Origin: Planctomycetia bacterium
GTDB taxonomy: Bacteria > Planctomycetota > Planctomycetia > Pirellulales > JACPPG01
Reading direction: 5' to 3'
DNA: 64,000 bases
NCBI GenBank assembly: GCA_016191115.1
Contig: JACPPG010000023.1
Coordinates: 195,062-259,061, forward strand
Position 1 is the first letter of the stretch, and every line of letters begins with the position of its first letter. Shown here one piece after another: positions 18,822 to 28,453 of this stretch. Below the pieces are notes generated by a model. That model saw only the letters and a program-made list of their open reading frames with translations. It was not told the DNA's origin and ran no database searches. The position numbers were made by a program, and so were the translations under genes.

Positions 18822-21140
18822 CTACGCCTCGGGCTCGGATTCGCGCGATTGTTTCGCGTCGGGGGTTCGCGCCCAGTTGAGCTTGGCGTCGCGCTGCAGG
18901 CTGGTCACCCAAGCCCGATTCATGTCGAATCTCTCTTGGATAAAGGCCGATTCATACGTCGAGAAGCTGTCGGCCAGGAACCCTTGCCGCAGCACGTCTT
19001 GCGGCGGATCGAGATCGGTGACCTGGATCACGTAGGCGACGGTCCGCGGGTTGTTGAAGGCCGTGCCGATGCCGTCGACCGGCAACGCGAACACGGCTTG
19101 CATGAACTCGCTGCCGGCGTCCTCGACCCCCTCGACCTCGGATTGTCGCGGCGGCATGCGGCTGTTCATGCCCGGCGTCGAGTCGAACGTCAACCAGGAG
19201 AACTTGCCCGTCTCGTGCGCTTCGAGGTCATCCCGCTTGGCAAGCTCGGCCAGCGGCAGTTTCTCCTTGCGGGCCGTCTCGGCGAGGGCCTTCGCCCGCT
19301 CGAGCGCGGCGTTGCGCGCCTCGATCATCTTCCACGCCCGCAGAACGTCGTCGTGAATCTCGGCAAATTCCGGGACGCGGGCGGCCTGCTCTTCGATCTT
19401 CCAGAATAGATAGCGGTTGCCAGCTATGTCCCTCGACGCTGCGGCCGAATAGAGCGCCAGGTTCTGGCTGAAAGCGACCGCCGCGATCGGCTCGAAACGA
19501 TAATCGCCCAGGAACGACTCGCCGATGCCGTCGACTTGGGCGAGCTCGCGCGCCGAGAGCAGCTTCGTCGTATCGCTCGAAAGGCCGTTCGCTTCGGAAA
19601 TCGCCGCGAGGTCCAAAGGCTTGGGGGGCGGCGCCGACTTGTCCTGCTCGTATCGCGCCTCCCACCGCGACCGCTCGCTGGCATAACGCGCCATCTTCTC
19701 GCGGACGGTGGCGAGAACCTCGTCCATCTTCTTCGCCGCGGCCTGTGAGGCCAGTTGCTTGCGGATTTCGCCTTCCACTTTCCACAAAGGATCGTACTTC
19801 GGCGGTTGGATCTCGGTGGGCAGAGCGTAGCGGTCAGAAAGCGATAGCACCTCGGCCTCCTCGTCCTTGGACGAGGCCTCCGCATCGTCGGCCTTGTCAC
19901 CGGTGGCGTCAGCGTCGGCCTCGGCCTTGGTCGCGGCATCATCGTCGGGCTTGACGGGTGGATCCTGCGTCGCGGCCGGCGCGTCGCTGCCGTCGGCTGC
20001 ATGGAGCGCGACGAGCGAAAGTTGCGGTCCGCGCGGGAGGCCGCGATGCCGGCTTTGGTCGGGGGCCTTGCTCTTGCCCTCCGTCGGCGGCTTCGCCTTG
20101 TCGTCCGGCCGTGCGTCACCCGGTCCGGCATCCGGCGTGGCGCCTTCCGGCGGCTTGGCGTCGCCATCGGCATCGGGCGCCGCGTCCGGCTGCGGCGCGT
20201 CGGCGGCGGCATCTCCCTCCGGTTTGTCGGCGGCCGCGTCATCGGCCTTGTCAGCCTTTTTCGGAAGAAGCGACCGCAGGTCATCGGTCGACTGGTACAG
20301 CGTGTCCTTGAACTGCTCGTAGTTGTCCTTGATTTCCTTGTACGTCACGGCCTTGGGGTCGTAGAACTTGTCGTAGTCGGCCTTGAAGTACTGCAGGGCG
20401 ACCTTGGCCGGAATCTTGAAGCCAGGGACGGGCGCTCCCGGCGCCGGCTCGGAATCCTTGTGCGCTTCGAAGAACTTTTGCAACGTCGCCTCATCCGGGT
20501 CGGCGACCTTGTCCAGAAAATCGGCCACGGCCACGGGGACCACTTCGGCGCTGGCCCGCTCGCGGATCTTCGCGTACATCTCCCACCGCTGGGCGGGCGT
20601 CGTCTGCACGCCAACGGAAAGCGCGGAGCCCATCCTCAATGCCAGGATTTCCGTGCGCAGGGCATCGTAGAGCTGGGTCTTGCCGATGCGGTTGCGGCCC
20701 CCACCGCCGAGCGAACGCAGGATCTCGGCAAACTTCTCGCTGGTCACCCGATCGCGGGTCACTTGTTGCAGAAACTGTGTGACCTCTTCGTCGGTGACGG
20801 TCATACCCATTTGCTGCCCCTTGCGCGCCAGCAACATCGTATTCACCAGTCGCGTCTCCGACGGCGGGCCGAAGAAGGGCTGGTCGCTCTGCAGCGTCCC
20901 CGCCATGGCCATGGCGCGTTCCAGGAAATTGTTGGCCAGTTCCTTGGCCGAGTGCATGCGGTACAGCTCCGACTCGTGCACGTCTCCGTAGACGGTCGTG
21001 GCTGCCACCGGGTCGTTGCGACCGCGTTCGCTGCGCCCCGCAAAGGGGCTAATAAAGACGAACGCGATCATGGCCAGCACGCAGGCAATGGCCATCAGCA
21101 ACCGCTCGTGCTTGCGGAAAATTGAAAACGGGCTCGCCAT
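18822..21140 (-). CDS. SurA/PpiD-like membrane-anchored chaperone, planctomycete type
   Basis: 772 aa. A basic N-terminus (IFRKHERLL) precedes one transmembrane helix (residues 14-31), so the bulk lies outside the inner membrane. Residues 45-270 resemble the SurA_N/PpiD substrate-binding helices. Residues about 300-435 are an Asp/Ala/Pro/Lys-rich low-complexity linker. The end (FMQAVFALPVDGIGTAF...YVIQVTD) resembles the last strands of a parvulin domain, but a complete catalytic parvulin core is not evident. It probably assists folding of exported proteins. It is monocistronic, convergent with the DUF1801 gene and divergent from topA. Confidence 0.7.
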   Translation of the reverse strand: MASPFSIFRKHERLLMAIACVLAMIAFVFISPFAGRSERGRNDPVAATTVYGDVHESELYRMHSAKELANNFLERAMAMAGTLQSDQPFFGPPSETRLVNTMLLARKGQQMGMTVTDEEVTQFLQQVTRDRVTSEKFAEILRSLGGGGRNRIGKTQLYDALRTEILALRMGSALSVGVQTTPAQRWEMYAKIRERASAEVVPVAVADFLDKVADPDEATLQKFFEAHKDSEPAPGAPVPGFKIPAKVALQYFKADYDKFYDPKAVTYKEIKDNYEQFKDTLYQSTDDLRSLLPKKADKADDAAADKPEGDAAADAPQPDAAPDADGDAKPPEGATPDAGPGDARPDDKAKPPTEGKSKAPDQSRHRGLPRGPQLSLVALHAADGSDAPAATQDPPVKPDDDAATKAEADADATGDKADDAEASSKDEEAEVLSLSDRYALPTEIQPPKYDPLWKVEGEIRKQLASQAAAKKMDEVLATVREKMARYASERSRWEARYEQDKSAPPPKPLDLAAISEANGLSSDTTKLLSARELAQVDGIGESFLGDYRFEPIAAVAFSQNLALYSAAASRDIAGNRYLFWKIEEQAARVPEFAEIHDDVLRAWKMIEARNAALERAKALAETARKEKLPLAELAKRDDLEAHETGKFSWLTFDSTPGMNSRMPPRQSEVEGVEDAGSEFMQAVFALPVDGIGTAFNNPRTVAYVIQVTDLDPPQDVLRQGFLADSFSTYESAFIQERFDMNRAWVTSLQRDAKLNWARTPDAKQSRESEPEA

Positions 21141-21182
21141 CGGATTTGGGTCCCCACGGGATGCCCGGCTACCTAAGAAGGC

Positions 21183-21209
21183 TTGACAGCCGGGTTGTGA
21201 ACATATTAA
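21183..21209 (+). promoter_or_regulatory. Possible sigma-70 promoter upstream of topA
   Basis: TTGACA (21183-21188) and TATTAA (21204-21209) are separated by 15 bp, slightly short of the preferred spacing. It lies 320 bp before topA. The rest of the 388-bp gap between the chaperone gene and topA shows no gene. Weak evidence. Confidence 0.25.
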
Positions 21210-21529
21210 GGAGGGGGCGGGGCCAGTGGCCCAGACCGGTCATTCCGATTGTAGGATCGATCGACGTAAATGCAATCCCAAACAGGACTCCCGTCAAAGT
21301 GCGCCGCTCGGGGCAGCGCCTGGACATAAGATGCGACAGGGGGAAATCGCAACCCACGGCCGCCCCGACCCCGGCGACTGGACGAGACGGATGCGCCGTC
21401 TGCGCCGACGGGGTAAAAGGAACTGAAACGATCGTTCGTACGCGGATGGACTCGCTCAGGAAACCGCCCGCCGGCGGCTGATACCACAATGGCAACTGCC
21501 CGCGTCCTCCGGAACTGAGAACGACACGC

Positions 21530-24244
21530 ATGGCCCGCAAATCAGTAGCCTCCTCGGGAAAGTCGCTGGTGATCGTCGAATCGCCGGCCAAGGCCCGCAC
21601 GATCGGCAAGTTCCTCGGTCCCAAGTACGTCATCGAGGCCTCGATCGGCCACGTCCGCGATCTGCCGCAGGGGGCCAAGCAGATTCCCGCCGAGTTCAAG
21701 GGGGAGGATTGGGCCTACCTGGGCGTCAACGTCAACAAGAACTTCGATCCCGTCTACATCATCCCGCCCGGAAAAACGCAGCAGGTCCGCAAGCTCAAGG
21801 GATTGCTCAAGGACGCCAAGGAGCTGTACCTGGCGACGGACGAGGACCGCGAAGGCGAGGCGATCAGTTGGCACCTGCGCGAGCTATTGAAGCCCAAGGT
21901 GCCGGTGCGGCGGCTGGTGTTTCATGAGATCACGTCCGAAGCCATTCACGACGCGCTCGAGCACCCCCGCGACATCGACGACGACCTGGTGAAGGCGCAA
22001 GAAACGCGCCGCATCGTCGACCGGTTGTACGGTTACGAGGTGTCGCCGCTTCTATGGCGCAAGGTCCGCCCGCGGCTGTCGGCGGGGCGCGTGCAAAGCG
22101 TTGCCGTACGGCTGATCGTCCAGCGCGAGCGCGAGCGGATGAGCTTCATCTCGGCCGCCTATTGGGACCTGGCCGGCACGTTCGCCAAGCACAGCGGTGA
22201 AACGCTCGAGGCCGGGCTGACGAGCTTCGAGAACCGGCGCGTCCCGGCCGCCAAGGATTTCGACGCGGCGACCGGCAAGATCAAGGACGCCACGCTCCTC
22301 GTGCTCGACGAGCGCGGGGCCGTCGACCTGGCTGCGCGGTTGAAAACGGCCGAGTTCAAGGTCGCGGCCGTCGACGACAAGCCGTACACCACCAAACCGT
22401 ACGCGCCGTTCACCACCAGCACGCTGCAGCAGGAAGCCAATCGCAAGCTGGGCTTCACCGCCCGCCGCACGATGCAAGTGGCGCAGAGCCTGTACGAAAA
22501 CGGTCACATTACCTACATGCGGACCGACTCGACGAACCTGGCGCAAGTGGCGATCGACGCCGCCCGCGAGCTCGTCGCGGCGCAGTACGGCAAGGAGTAT
22601 CTGCCCGACGCTCCGCGTAAGTACACCACCAAGGTGAAGAACGCGCAGGAAGCTCACGAGGCGATTCGCCCTGCCGGCCATCCGTTTCCGCTGCCCGAGT
22701 CGCTCCGCGCGGGGCTGTCGGCCGAGGAATTCAAGCTGTACGACCTGATCTGGAAGCGAACCGTGGCCAGTCAGATGGCCGACGCCCGCGGCCGACGCAT
22801 CTCGATCACCATCGAAGGCGGGGGCGCCGCCTTCCAGGTCGGCGGAAAAACGATCGACTTCCCCGGCTACTTGCGGGCGTACGTCGAGGGCGCCGACGAT
22901 CCGGCCGCCGAGCTGGCCGATCGCGAGACCGTGCTCCCGGACGTCCGCGTGGGCGAGGTCCTCGCTTGCCGCGCGCTCGAGCCCAAGGAGCACAACACGC
23001 AACCGCCGGCCCGCTACAACGAGCCCACCCTGACCCGGGCGCTCGAGGAGCTGGGTATCGGGCGGCCGAGCACGTACGCGGTGATCATCGACACGATCCA
23101 AGCCCGCGAATACGTGGTCAAGCGTGGCAACGCGCTGGTTCCGACGTGGGTGGCGTTTTCCGTCTCGCAACTGCTGGAAGAGCACTTGCCGTATCTGGTC
23201 GACTACGGATTCACGGCCCAGATGGAGGACGATCTGGACGCCATCAGCCGTGGCGAGCGGATGTATCTCGAATACCTGCGGACCTTCTACTTCGGGAACG
23301 GCCAGGCGGGGCTGAAAAAGCAACTCGAGAACAAGGTCGACGAGATCAACGCCCGCGACGTCAGCCGGATCTCGCTAGGGAAGCCGGCCGGCGGCGGCCA
23401 GGAGATCTTCGTCCGCGTCGGCCGCTACGGGCCATTCCTGGAGCAAGGCGACCGGCGGGCGAGCATCCCCGAGGGGATATCCCCCGACGAGTTGACGCTG
23501 CCCGTGGCGCTCGACCTTTTGGACAAGGCGGCCGAGGGTGACAAGCCGCTCGGTCACGATCCAGCGACCGGGAAGCCGGTCTACTTGAAGACCGGACGAT
23601 TCGGGCCCTATGTCCAACTGGGCGACGCCGAGGACGACGAGAAGCCGAAGAACGCATCGCTCTTGAAGGGGATGCAGCCGGGGCAGATCACGATGGCGAC
23701 GGCGCTTGCGCTGTTGTCGCTGCCGCGCGACCTGGGCGTTCACCCGCGGACCGGCGAGAAGGTGATGGCGCACAACGGCCGGTTCGGCCCGTACGTCAAG
23801 AGCGGCGAAGAGACGCGGAGCCTGCCGGCCGATCTTTCGCCGATCGACGTGACGATCGAGCAGGCGCTTGAATTGCTCGCGCAGCCGAAGAAGCAGCGGC
23901 GCGGGTTCGGTGCGCCGAAGGAGCCGCTCAAGGTGCTCGGCCCCTCTCCGGTCACGAAGGAGGAGGTGCGGCTGCTCGAAGGGCGCTATGGCCCGTACGT
24001 GACCGACGGGGCGACGAATGCCTCGGTTCCCAAGCAGCAGCCCATCGAGGAAGTGACGCTCGAAGGGGCGCTTGCTCTGTTGGCCGCGCGGGCGGCAGCG
24101 GGACCGTCGACGCGACCCCGCCGGGGCCGCGCTGCCCCCCGCGCCACGCGCAATACGGCGCCCGACGCGGCGGGCAACGGCGCGCGGCGAAGCGCGGCAG
24201 CATCCTCATCGGCGCGAAAGAAGACGGCCGGCAAGACGCGGTAA
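21530..24244 (+). CDS. topA: DNA topoisomerase I (type IA)
   Basis: 904 aa from ATG 21530. It relaxes negative supercoils by transient cleavage of one strand. The TOPRIM domain starts LVIVESPAKARTIGKFLG (residues 13-30) with the metal site in TDEDREGEAI. The catalytic tyrosine is Y329 in HITYMRTDST. The C-terminus has no cysteine zinc fingers. It carries instead four repeats built around GRYGPF/GRFGPY (about residues 625-855) and a Lys/Arg/Ala-rich tail, the alternative C-terminal architecture of many non-enteric bacteria. It is monocistronic. Confidence 0.96.
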   Translation: MARKSVASSGKSLVIVESPAKARTIGKFLGPKYVIEASIGHVRDLPQGAKQIPAEFKGEDWAYLGVNVNKNFDPVYIIPPGKTQQVRKLKGLLKDAKELYLATDEDREGEAISWHLRELLKPKVPVRRLVFHEITSEAIHDALEHPRDIDDDLVKAQETRRIVDRLYGYEVSPLLWRKVRPRLSAGRVQSVAVRLIVQRERERMSFISAAYWDLAGTFAKHSGETLEAGLTSFENRRVPAAKDFDAATGKIKDATLLVLDERGAVDLAARLKTAEFKVAAVDDKPYTTKPYAPFTTSTLQQEANRKLGFTARRTMQVAQSLYENGHITYMRTDSTNLAQVAIDAARELVAAQYGKEYLPDAPRKYTTKVKNAQEAHEAIRPAGHPFPLPESLRAGLSAEEFKLYDLIWKRTVASQMADARGRRISITIEGGGAAFQVGGKTIDFPGYLRAYVEGADDPAAELADRETVLPDVRVGEVLACRALEPKEHNTQPPARYNEPTLTRALEELGIGRPSTYAVIIDTIQAREYVVKRGNALVPTWVAFSVSQLLEEHLPYLVDYGFTAQMEDDLDAISRGERMYLEYLRTFYFGNGQAGLKKQLENKVDEINARDVSRISLGKPAGGGQEIFVRVGRYGPFLEQGDRRASIPEGISPDELTLPVALDLLDKAAEGDKPLGHDPATGKPVYLKTGRFGPYVQLGDAEDDEKPKNASLLKGMQPGQITMATALALLSLPRDLGVHPRTGEKVMAHNGRFGPYVKSGEETRSLPADLSPIDVTIEQALELLAQPKKQRRGFGAPKEPLKVLGPSPVTKEEVRLLEGRYGPYVTDGATNASVPKQQPIEEVTLEGALALLAARAAAGPSTRPRRGRAAPRATRNTAPDAAGNGARRSAAASSSARKKTAGKTR

Positions 24245-24263
24245 CGCGGCTGTTGCCGGAGAC

Positions 24264-24322
24264 GATTAATTAACCGCCAAGACGCCAAGGACGCCAAGAA
24301 GCGACGTTGGGACGGCGGTTAA
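24264..24322. repeat. TTAACCGCC hairpin with GACGCCAAG direct repeats
   Basis: The ends ATTAATTAACCGCC and GGCGGTTAAT are inverted. The left half contains consecutive GACGCCAAG-type 9-mers. It lies between convergent topA and the LRR gene and could act as a bidirectional hairpin, though no T-run supports a terminator. Confidence 0.6.
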
Positions 24323-24337
24323 TCTTTCGGGTCATCG

Positions 24338-25591
24338 CTACCACGTGACCTTCGCGCCCGGCAGGGCCTGCTTCAGTTTCTCCACGCCGTCTTCGCTGAC
24401 CTGCGTGAAGCTCAGGTCGACCTGCTTGAGTTTCTTGAGGGCGTGTAGTCGCGCGAGCCCCTCGTCGGTGATCGCGGTGCTGGCCAGCACCAGCGTGCTG
24501 AGATTCGGCAGGCTGGCGACGTGCTTCATTCCGTCGTCGGTTACAGGGGTGCTGTCGAGGTTCAGGTAGGCGAGCTTTTTGAGGCCGACGAGGCTCGCCA
24601 GGCCGGCATCGGTCACGACGCTCGACCATAAGTCGAGCCGCTCCAGGTCAGCCAGCCCCGCCAGGTGGGAAAGCCCTGCGTCGTTGACGCGCGTCTCGGC
24701 GAAGTCGAGGACCTTGAGCTTTTTCAGGGCCGCGAGGTTCACCAGGCCAGGCCCGCTCAGATTGGTGGCGCGCAACTCCAGCCGCTTGAGCTCCGTGAGG
24801 TCCTTCAGGTGCACGAGCCCCGCGTCGCTGACGTTCGTCCGCATCAGGTACAGCTCGTCGAGCGCCTTGAGCGGCTCCAGGTCCGCCAGGCCGCGGTCGC
24901 TCACCAGCGTGTCCTCCAACCACAGCCCTTTGAGCTTGGCCATGCCGCGGATGGCTTTGAGCCCGGCGTCGGTGACGGACGGATTGCGGAGCTTGAGCCG
25001 CTCGAGATTGGCGAGCGCCTTCAGATGCACAAGGCCCGCGTCGGTCACCGCGCCGCAGCCGCGCAGGTCGAGCACGCGCAGCCTGGCAAGCGGAGCGAGG
25101 CGCGCCAGGCCGCCGTCGCCGATATTGGTATAGAGCAAATGAAGCTGTTCGAGCTGCGGCAGCTTCGCCACCTGCTCCATGCCGGCGTCGGTCAGGTTCG
25201 AGCAGCGGCGAACGTTGAGGGACTTGAGGCCCGCGAGCGTGGCGATTCTCTCCAGACTCAAGTCGGTGATTCCGCTATTCTCGAGCGACAACTCCTTCAA
25301 GCTCGGCAGTGTTGGAAGTTGTGCCATCTCCCGGTCGGTGATCTCGGGCCCCGTAGCGACCAGCCGCGCGAGCTTCGCGAGCGCCGCCAGGTGGGGAAAC
25401 GCCCCAGCAACGACTTCCTTGTCCGTCAGGTCGACGCCCGTGACCTGACCCGCGGCATCGAGCGTCAGCCCGGCGCCCAGCTTCTTGAGCGCCGTGACCG
25501 CGGACTGTTCGTCCGCCGCCGGCGCGGCCCGCGCGGAGAGCACGACCGGAAGCAGCATCAGAGGGACGAGCGATTTTCCAAGACGGCGCAT
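24338..25591 (-). CDS. Exported leucine-rich-repeat protein
   Basis: 417 aa from ATG 25591. A signal peptide (MRRLGKSLVPLMLLPVVLSA) ends near APAADE. After an N-terminal cap, about 12-13 repeats of 24 residues follow with the form L..L..L.L..T.VTDAGL..L..L, the bacterial LRR_6/RNase-inhibitor-like type frequent in planctomycetes. LRRs mediate protein binding; no enzymatic domain is attached. It probably acts in the periplasm or outside the cell. The ligand is unknown. Confidence 0.85.
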   Translation of the reverse strand: MRRLGKSLVPLMLLPVVLSARAAPAADEQSAVTALKKLGAGLTLDAAGQVTGVDLTDKEVVAGAFPHLAALAKLARLVATGPEITDREMAQLPTLPSLKELSLENSGITDLSLERIATLAGLKSLNVRRCSNLTDAGMEQVAKLPQLEQLHLLYTNIGDGGLARLAPLARLRVLDLRGCGAVTDAGLVHLKALANLERLKLRNPSVTDAGLKAIRGMAKLKGLWLEDTLVSDRGLADLEPLKALDELYLMRTNVSDAGLVHLKDLTELKRLELRATNLSGPGLVNLAALKKLKVLDFAETRVNDAGLSHLAGLADLERLDLWSSVVTDAGLASLVGLKKLAYLNLDSTPVTDDGMKHVASLPNLSTLVLASTAITDEGLARLHALKKLKQVDLSFTQVSEDGVEKLKQALPGAKVTW

Positions 25592-25703
25592 CACGGATGA
25601 GGACCTCGGGATAGTGTCGTGACCGATTGTCTTTACATAGCCCGGCGAGAGAACAAGAACGGCCGCCAGGATCGTCGCCAATCCTGGCAGCCGCAATGGT
25701 CTC

Positions 25704-25762
25704 GTAGGGTGCGCTGCGGGCACCACGATTCACACCATGCTGGTGCTCACAGAGCACCCTAC
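25704..25762. repeat. GTAGGGTGCG hairpin repeat
   Basis: The arms GTAGGGTGCGCTGCGGGCAC.. and ..TGGTGCTCACAGAGCACCCTAC pair with 3 mismatches over 22 bp. It lies between the LRR gene and the oxidoreductase and ends about 10 bp from the latter's stop codon. Confidence 0.85.
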
Positions 25763-25773
25763 ACGGCTACAGG

Positions 25774-27126
25774 CTACAGCGTATACCCTTCGCGGTAGGC
25801 CGGGCGGATGATCGCGTCCAGCTCCGGCGCGTTGGTGGCCTTCAGGTTCTTGGCGTCCCACTCCACCTTCTTGCCACTCCAAACGGCCAGGTTTCCCAAC
25901 AACACGATCTCCGTCAGCGGCCCCGAGTAATTCGGGAAGTTCGACGTGGCCTGGCTGCCGGACTTGACGGCATCGGCAAACTCTCCGAAGTGATCGCGTC
26001 CGGGCGGCTTGTCGACATTCGGCTTGCTCGCGCCCTCGAGCAGGTAGTACTTCTCGGCATAGTCGCCGGGGGAGTACATTCGCCCTTTGTCGCCGATCAA
26101 CAGCGCGCCCGAGACCGAAACTTCCAGCTCCTCGGCCTTATCCCCATTCGGCCCGTCCTTGATCGCCGCGGCGGGCCAGCCGCTGCCGAGCTGCTCGATC
26201 GAGGGCTTTTTGCCGCCGTCGTGCCAGGTCATCGTAAGCGCCGGCCGTTTGTCGGTGGCCGGGAACTCGTAGCGAATGATCGACCAGGCGGGATACATCT
26301 CCTTGTTGTGCCCCGAGGTCTGCGCCTCGACCGACGTGGGATTCTGCAAGTCGAGCGCCATGTACGGCATGTTCAGCGTGTGGCACGCCATGTCGCCCAG
26401 CGCGCCTGTGCCGAAGTCCCAATAGCCGCGCCAACTGAACGGATGGTATCCCTCGCCGTAGGGACGGTAAGGCGCTGGGCCAAGCCACAGGTCCCAGTGA
26501 ACGAATTCGGGGATCGGCACCTCGGGCGGGCGCCCCTTGCCTTGCGGCCAAATGGGGCGATTGGTCCACACGTGCACTTCCTTGACGGTGCCCAGCGCGC
26601 CGGCCTTCACGACCGAAGCCGCTTCCCGCAATCCGCGACTGGCCGTGCCTTGATTGCCCATCTGCGTGGCGACCTTCATTTCGCGGGCGACCTCGCCCAT
26701 GCGGCGCGCTTCGAAGAGGCTGTGCGTGAGCGGCTTCTGCGTGAAGCAGGCCTTGCCCATCTTCATCGCCATGATCGAGGCGGCGGCGTGCGTGTGGTCG
26801 GGCGTGCTGACGGTGACGGCGTCGATGTTCGGGCCCATCTCCTCGAGCAACTTGCGGAAATCGTTGTATTTTGCGGCGCTTGGGAAAGAGCCGGCCGCCT
26901 TGTTGAGCTTGTTGTCGTCGATGTCGCAAATGGCCACCACGTCGCCGTGGCGTCTGGCATCGTTCGAATCGCTGCGGCCCTTGCCGTCGATGCCGATGCA
27001 GGCGAAGCGAATCCGCTCGTTGGCCGCTTTGCTTTCCTCGGCCGCGGCGCGGCCGGCGACCCAAAAGCCGACGCCGGCCATGGTCGTATTGCGCAAAAAG
27101 TCACGCCGACTCTTTTGACGGCTCAT
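25774..27126 (-). CDS. Gfo/Idh/MocA-family oxidoreductase, Tat-exported
   Basis: 450 aa from ATG 27126, with GGAG 8 nt upstream. The Tat signal SRRDFLRNTTMAGVGFWVAG follows the start. The Rossmann start IRFACIGIDGKG has GxDGxG in place of the canonical GxGxxG. TQKPLTHS corresponds to the EKP catalytic lysine motif, and GDMACHTLNMPYMAL and GYWDFGTGALGD are typical of the large planctomycete clade. It is probably a periplasmic sugar or cyclitol oxidoreductase; the substrate is unknown. It is a separate gene from the homologue at 420-1733. Confidence 0.87.
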   Translation of the reverse strand: MSRQKSRRDFLRNTTMAGVGFWVAGRAAAEESKAANERIRFACIGIDGKGRSDSNDARRHGDVVAICDIDDNKLNKAAGSFPSAAKYNDFRKLLEEMGPNIDAVTVSTPDHTHAAASIMAMKMGKACFTQKPLTHSLFEARRMGEVAREMKVATQMGNQGTASRGLREAASVVKAGALGTVKEVHVWTNRPIWPQGKGRPPEVPIPEFVHWDLWLGPAPYRPYGEGYHPFSWRGYWDFGTGALGDMACHTLNMPYMALDLQNPTSVEAQTSGHNKEMYPAWSIIRYEFPATDKRPALTMTWHDGGKKPSIEQLGSGWPAAAIKDGPNGDKAEELEVSVSGALLIGDKGRMYSPGDYAEKYYLLEGASKPNVDKPPGRDHFGEFADAVKSGSQATSNFPNYSGPLTEIVLLGNLAVWSGKKVEWDAKNLKATNAPELDAIIRPAYREGYTL

Positions 27127-27215
27127 TTCCCAAACTCCTTCAAATAGTTTGACTTCAGACCGCCCGCCACGCGAAGCATAAACGATAACCGATCCGAGGG
27201 CGGGCCGCAATCAGG

Positions 27216-27372
27216 CAGGGCCGTTCACAGATTCAAGCTTGCCGGCGGCGCACCGGCGGGAAAGTGGGACAGGCACCGAGCATAAACAGCGCAAGTCCTT
27301 TCAGACCAACGTTGCGTCTCGGAGCCAGTCCCATTTTCCCGCCTCGCCATTTTGAAAAACAGAATGGCCCTG
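27216..27372. repeat. 157-bp dispersed palindromic element, copy 2 (central segment inverted)
   Basis: The outer flanks and 26-bp arms are the reverse complement of copy 1, but the 37-bp centre (27281-27317, CATAAACAGCGCAAGTCCTT...) reads in the same direction as copy 1. The centre has therefore flipped relative to the arms. It fills much of the 350-bp gap between the oxidoreductase and hemolysin III genes. Confidence 0.92.
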
Positions 27373-27476
27373 CGCAATCAGGCTAGAGGCGAGAGGCTAC
27401 AGGCCAGAGGCAAAATATTTCCAAGAGGCGGGTTAGCCGCCGCGGCCACCCGGCGCGAGCCTCCGGCCCGCGCTCC

Positions 27477-28154
27477 CTACCCGCCCGGCGCCACCGCGTA
27501 CAGCAAGATGGCCACGTAGTGAACGGCGCTACCGGCAATGACGAACACGTGCCACACCGCGTGCAGATACAGCGCCTTGTAGTCGAACATCAAGAACACC
27601 ACGCCTACGGTGTAGCACAGCCCGCCCAGGATCATCAGCCACACGCAGCCCATCGGCACCACGGCAACGGCCCACTTGACGCCCAGCACGGGCATCCAGC
27701 CCATCAGGACGTAGGCCGCGGTCGAGACCGCCTCGACGCGGTGGGCCCACAGGACCTTCGAGAGAAAGCCGACGATGGCCACGCCCCACATGGCGACGAA
27801 CAAAACCCACCACCATCCGCCGCGAAGGTATTGCAGCGCGAAAGGCGTGAAGGTGCCGGCGATCAACAAATAAATGCACGCCTGGTCGAGGGTGCGAAAC
27901 ATCCGCCGCAGCCTGGGCGTTTGAAACACGTGAGACAAGGTCGAGGCGGCGTACACCGCCACGAGCGAGGCGGCAAAGATTGAGCAGCCGGCAATCTCCC
28001 GCGCGCCGCCGTACTGGATCGCGAGCGCCACAAGCGCGGCCGCCCCCACGAGCGCGAGCGCCAAGCCGATGCCGTGCGTGATGCTGTTGGCGATCTCGTC
28101 CTGGATGCGGCGCAAGTCGGCCTTGCGGGCATCGAAGGTGTCATCGGACGCCAT
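27477..28154 (-). CDS. Hemolysin III/PAQR-family membrane protein
   Basis: 225 aa from ATG 28154. Seven hydrophobic segments are visible. Family motifs are ITHGIGLALAL near residue 25, STLSHVF near 70, a central DQACIYLLIAGTFTP, and a final HAVWHVFVIAGSAVHY that supplies the His residues of the intramembrane metal site. PAQR proteins are probably zinc-dependent membrane hydrolases; the 'hemolysin' name is historical. It is monocistronic. Confidence 0.9.
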   Translation of the reverse strand: MASDDTFDARKADLRRIQDEIANSITHGIGLALALVGAAALVALAIQYGGAREIAGCSIFAASLVAVYAASTLSHVFQTPRLRRMFRTLDQACIYLLIAGTFTPFALQYLRGGWWWVLFVAMWGVAIVGFLSKVLWAHRVEAVSTAAYVLMGWMPVLGVKWAVAVVPMGCVWLMILGGLCYTVGVVFLMFDYKALYLHAVWHVFVIAGSAVHYVAILLYAVAPGG

Positions 28155-28453
28155 GACGTTCGTTACCCTCGTCTCCCAACGTGCTTGCCCGGGCGCATTT
28201 CTAATCGAGCGACCATCGCGCGGGCAACCAACCCACCCCAACACTGTAGTTTAATCGGCTCAATCGATACATCCTGAATACCGCCGCTTCGCGGTCCGCG
28301 GTGTGCCAGCCCGGTGACGTCAGGCGTTCGGCGCCGGTGCTCGTTTTCTTTGCGCCGCGACACTTTGCGCGATTGTAGGGGTTGAATCAATCGGAGCGCT
28401 AGTTCAAGCGCGCCACGCCCGTGGGAGCTCGCACCGAAAGGGAGAAATTGCAC

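Noticed and set aside
22052-23323. 423-codon open frame opposite topA
   Set aside because: Antisense shadow of topA with no recognisable motif.
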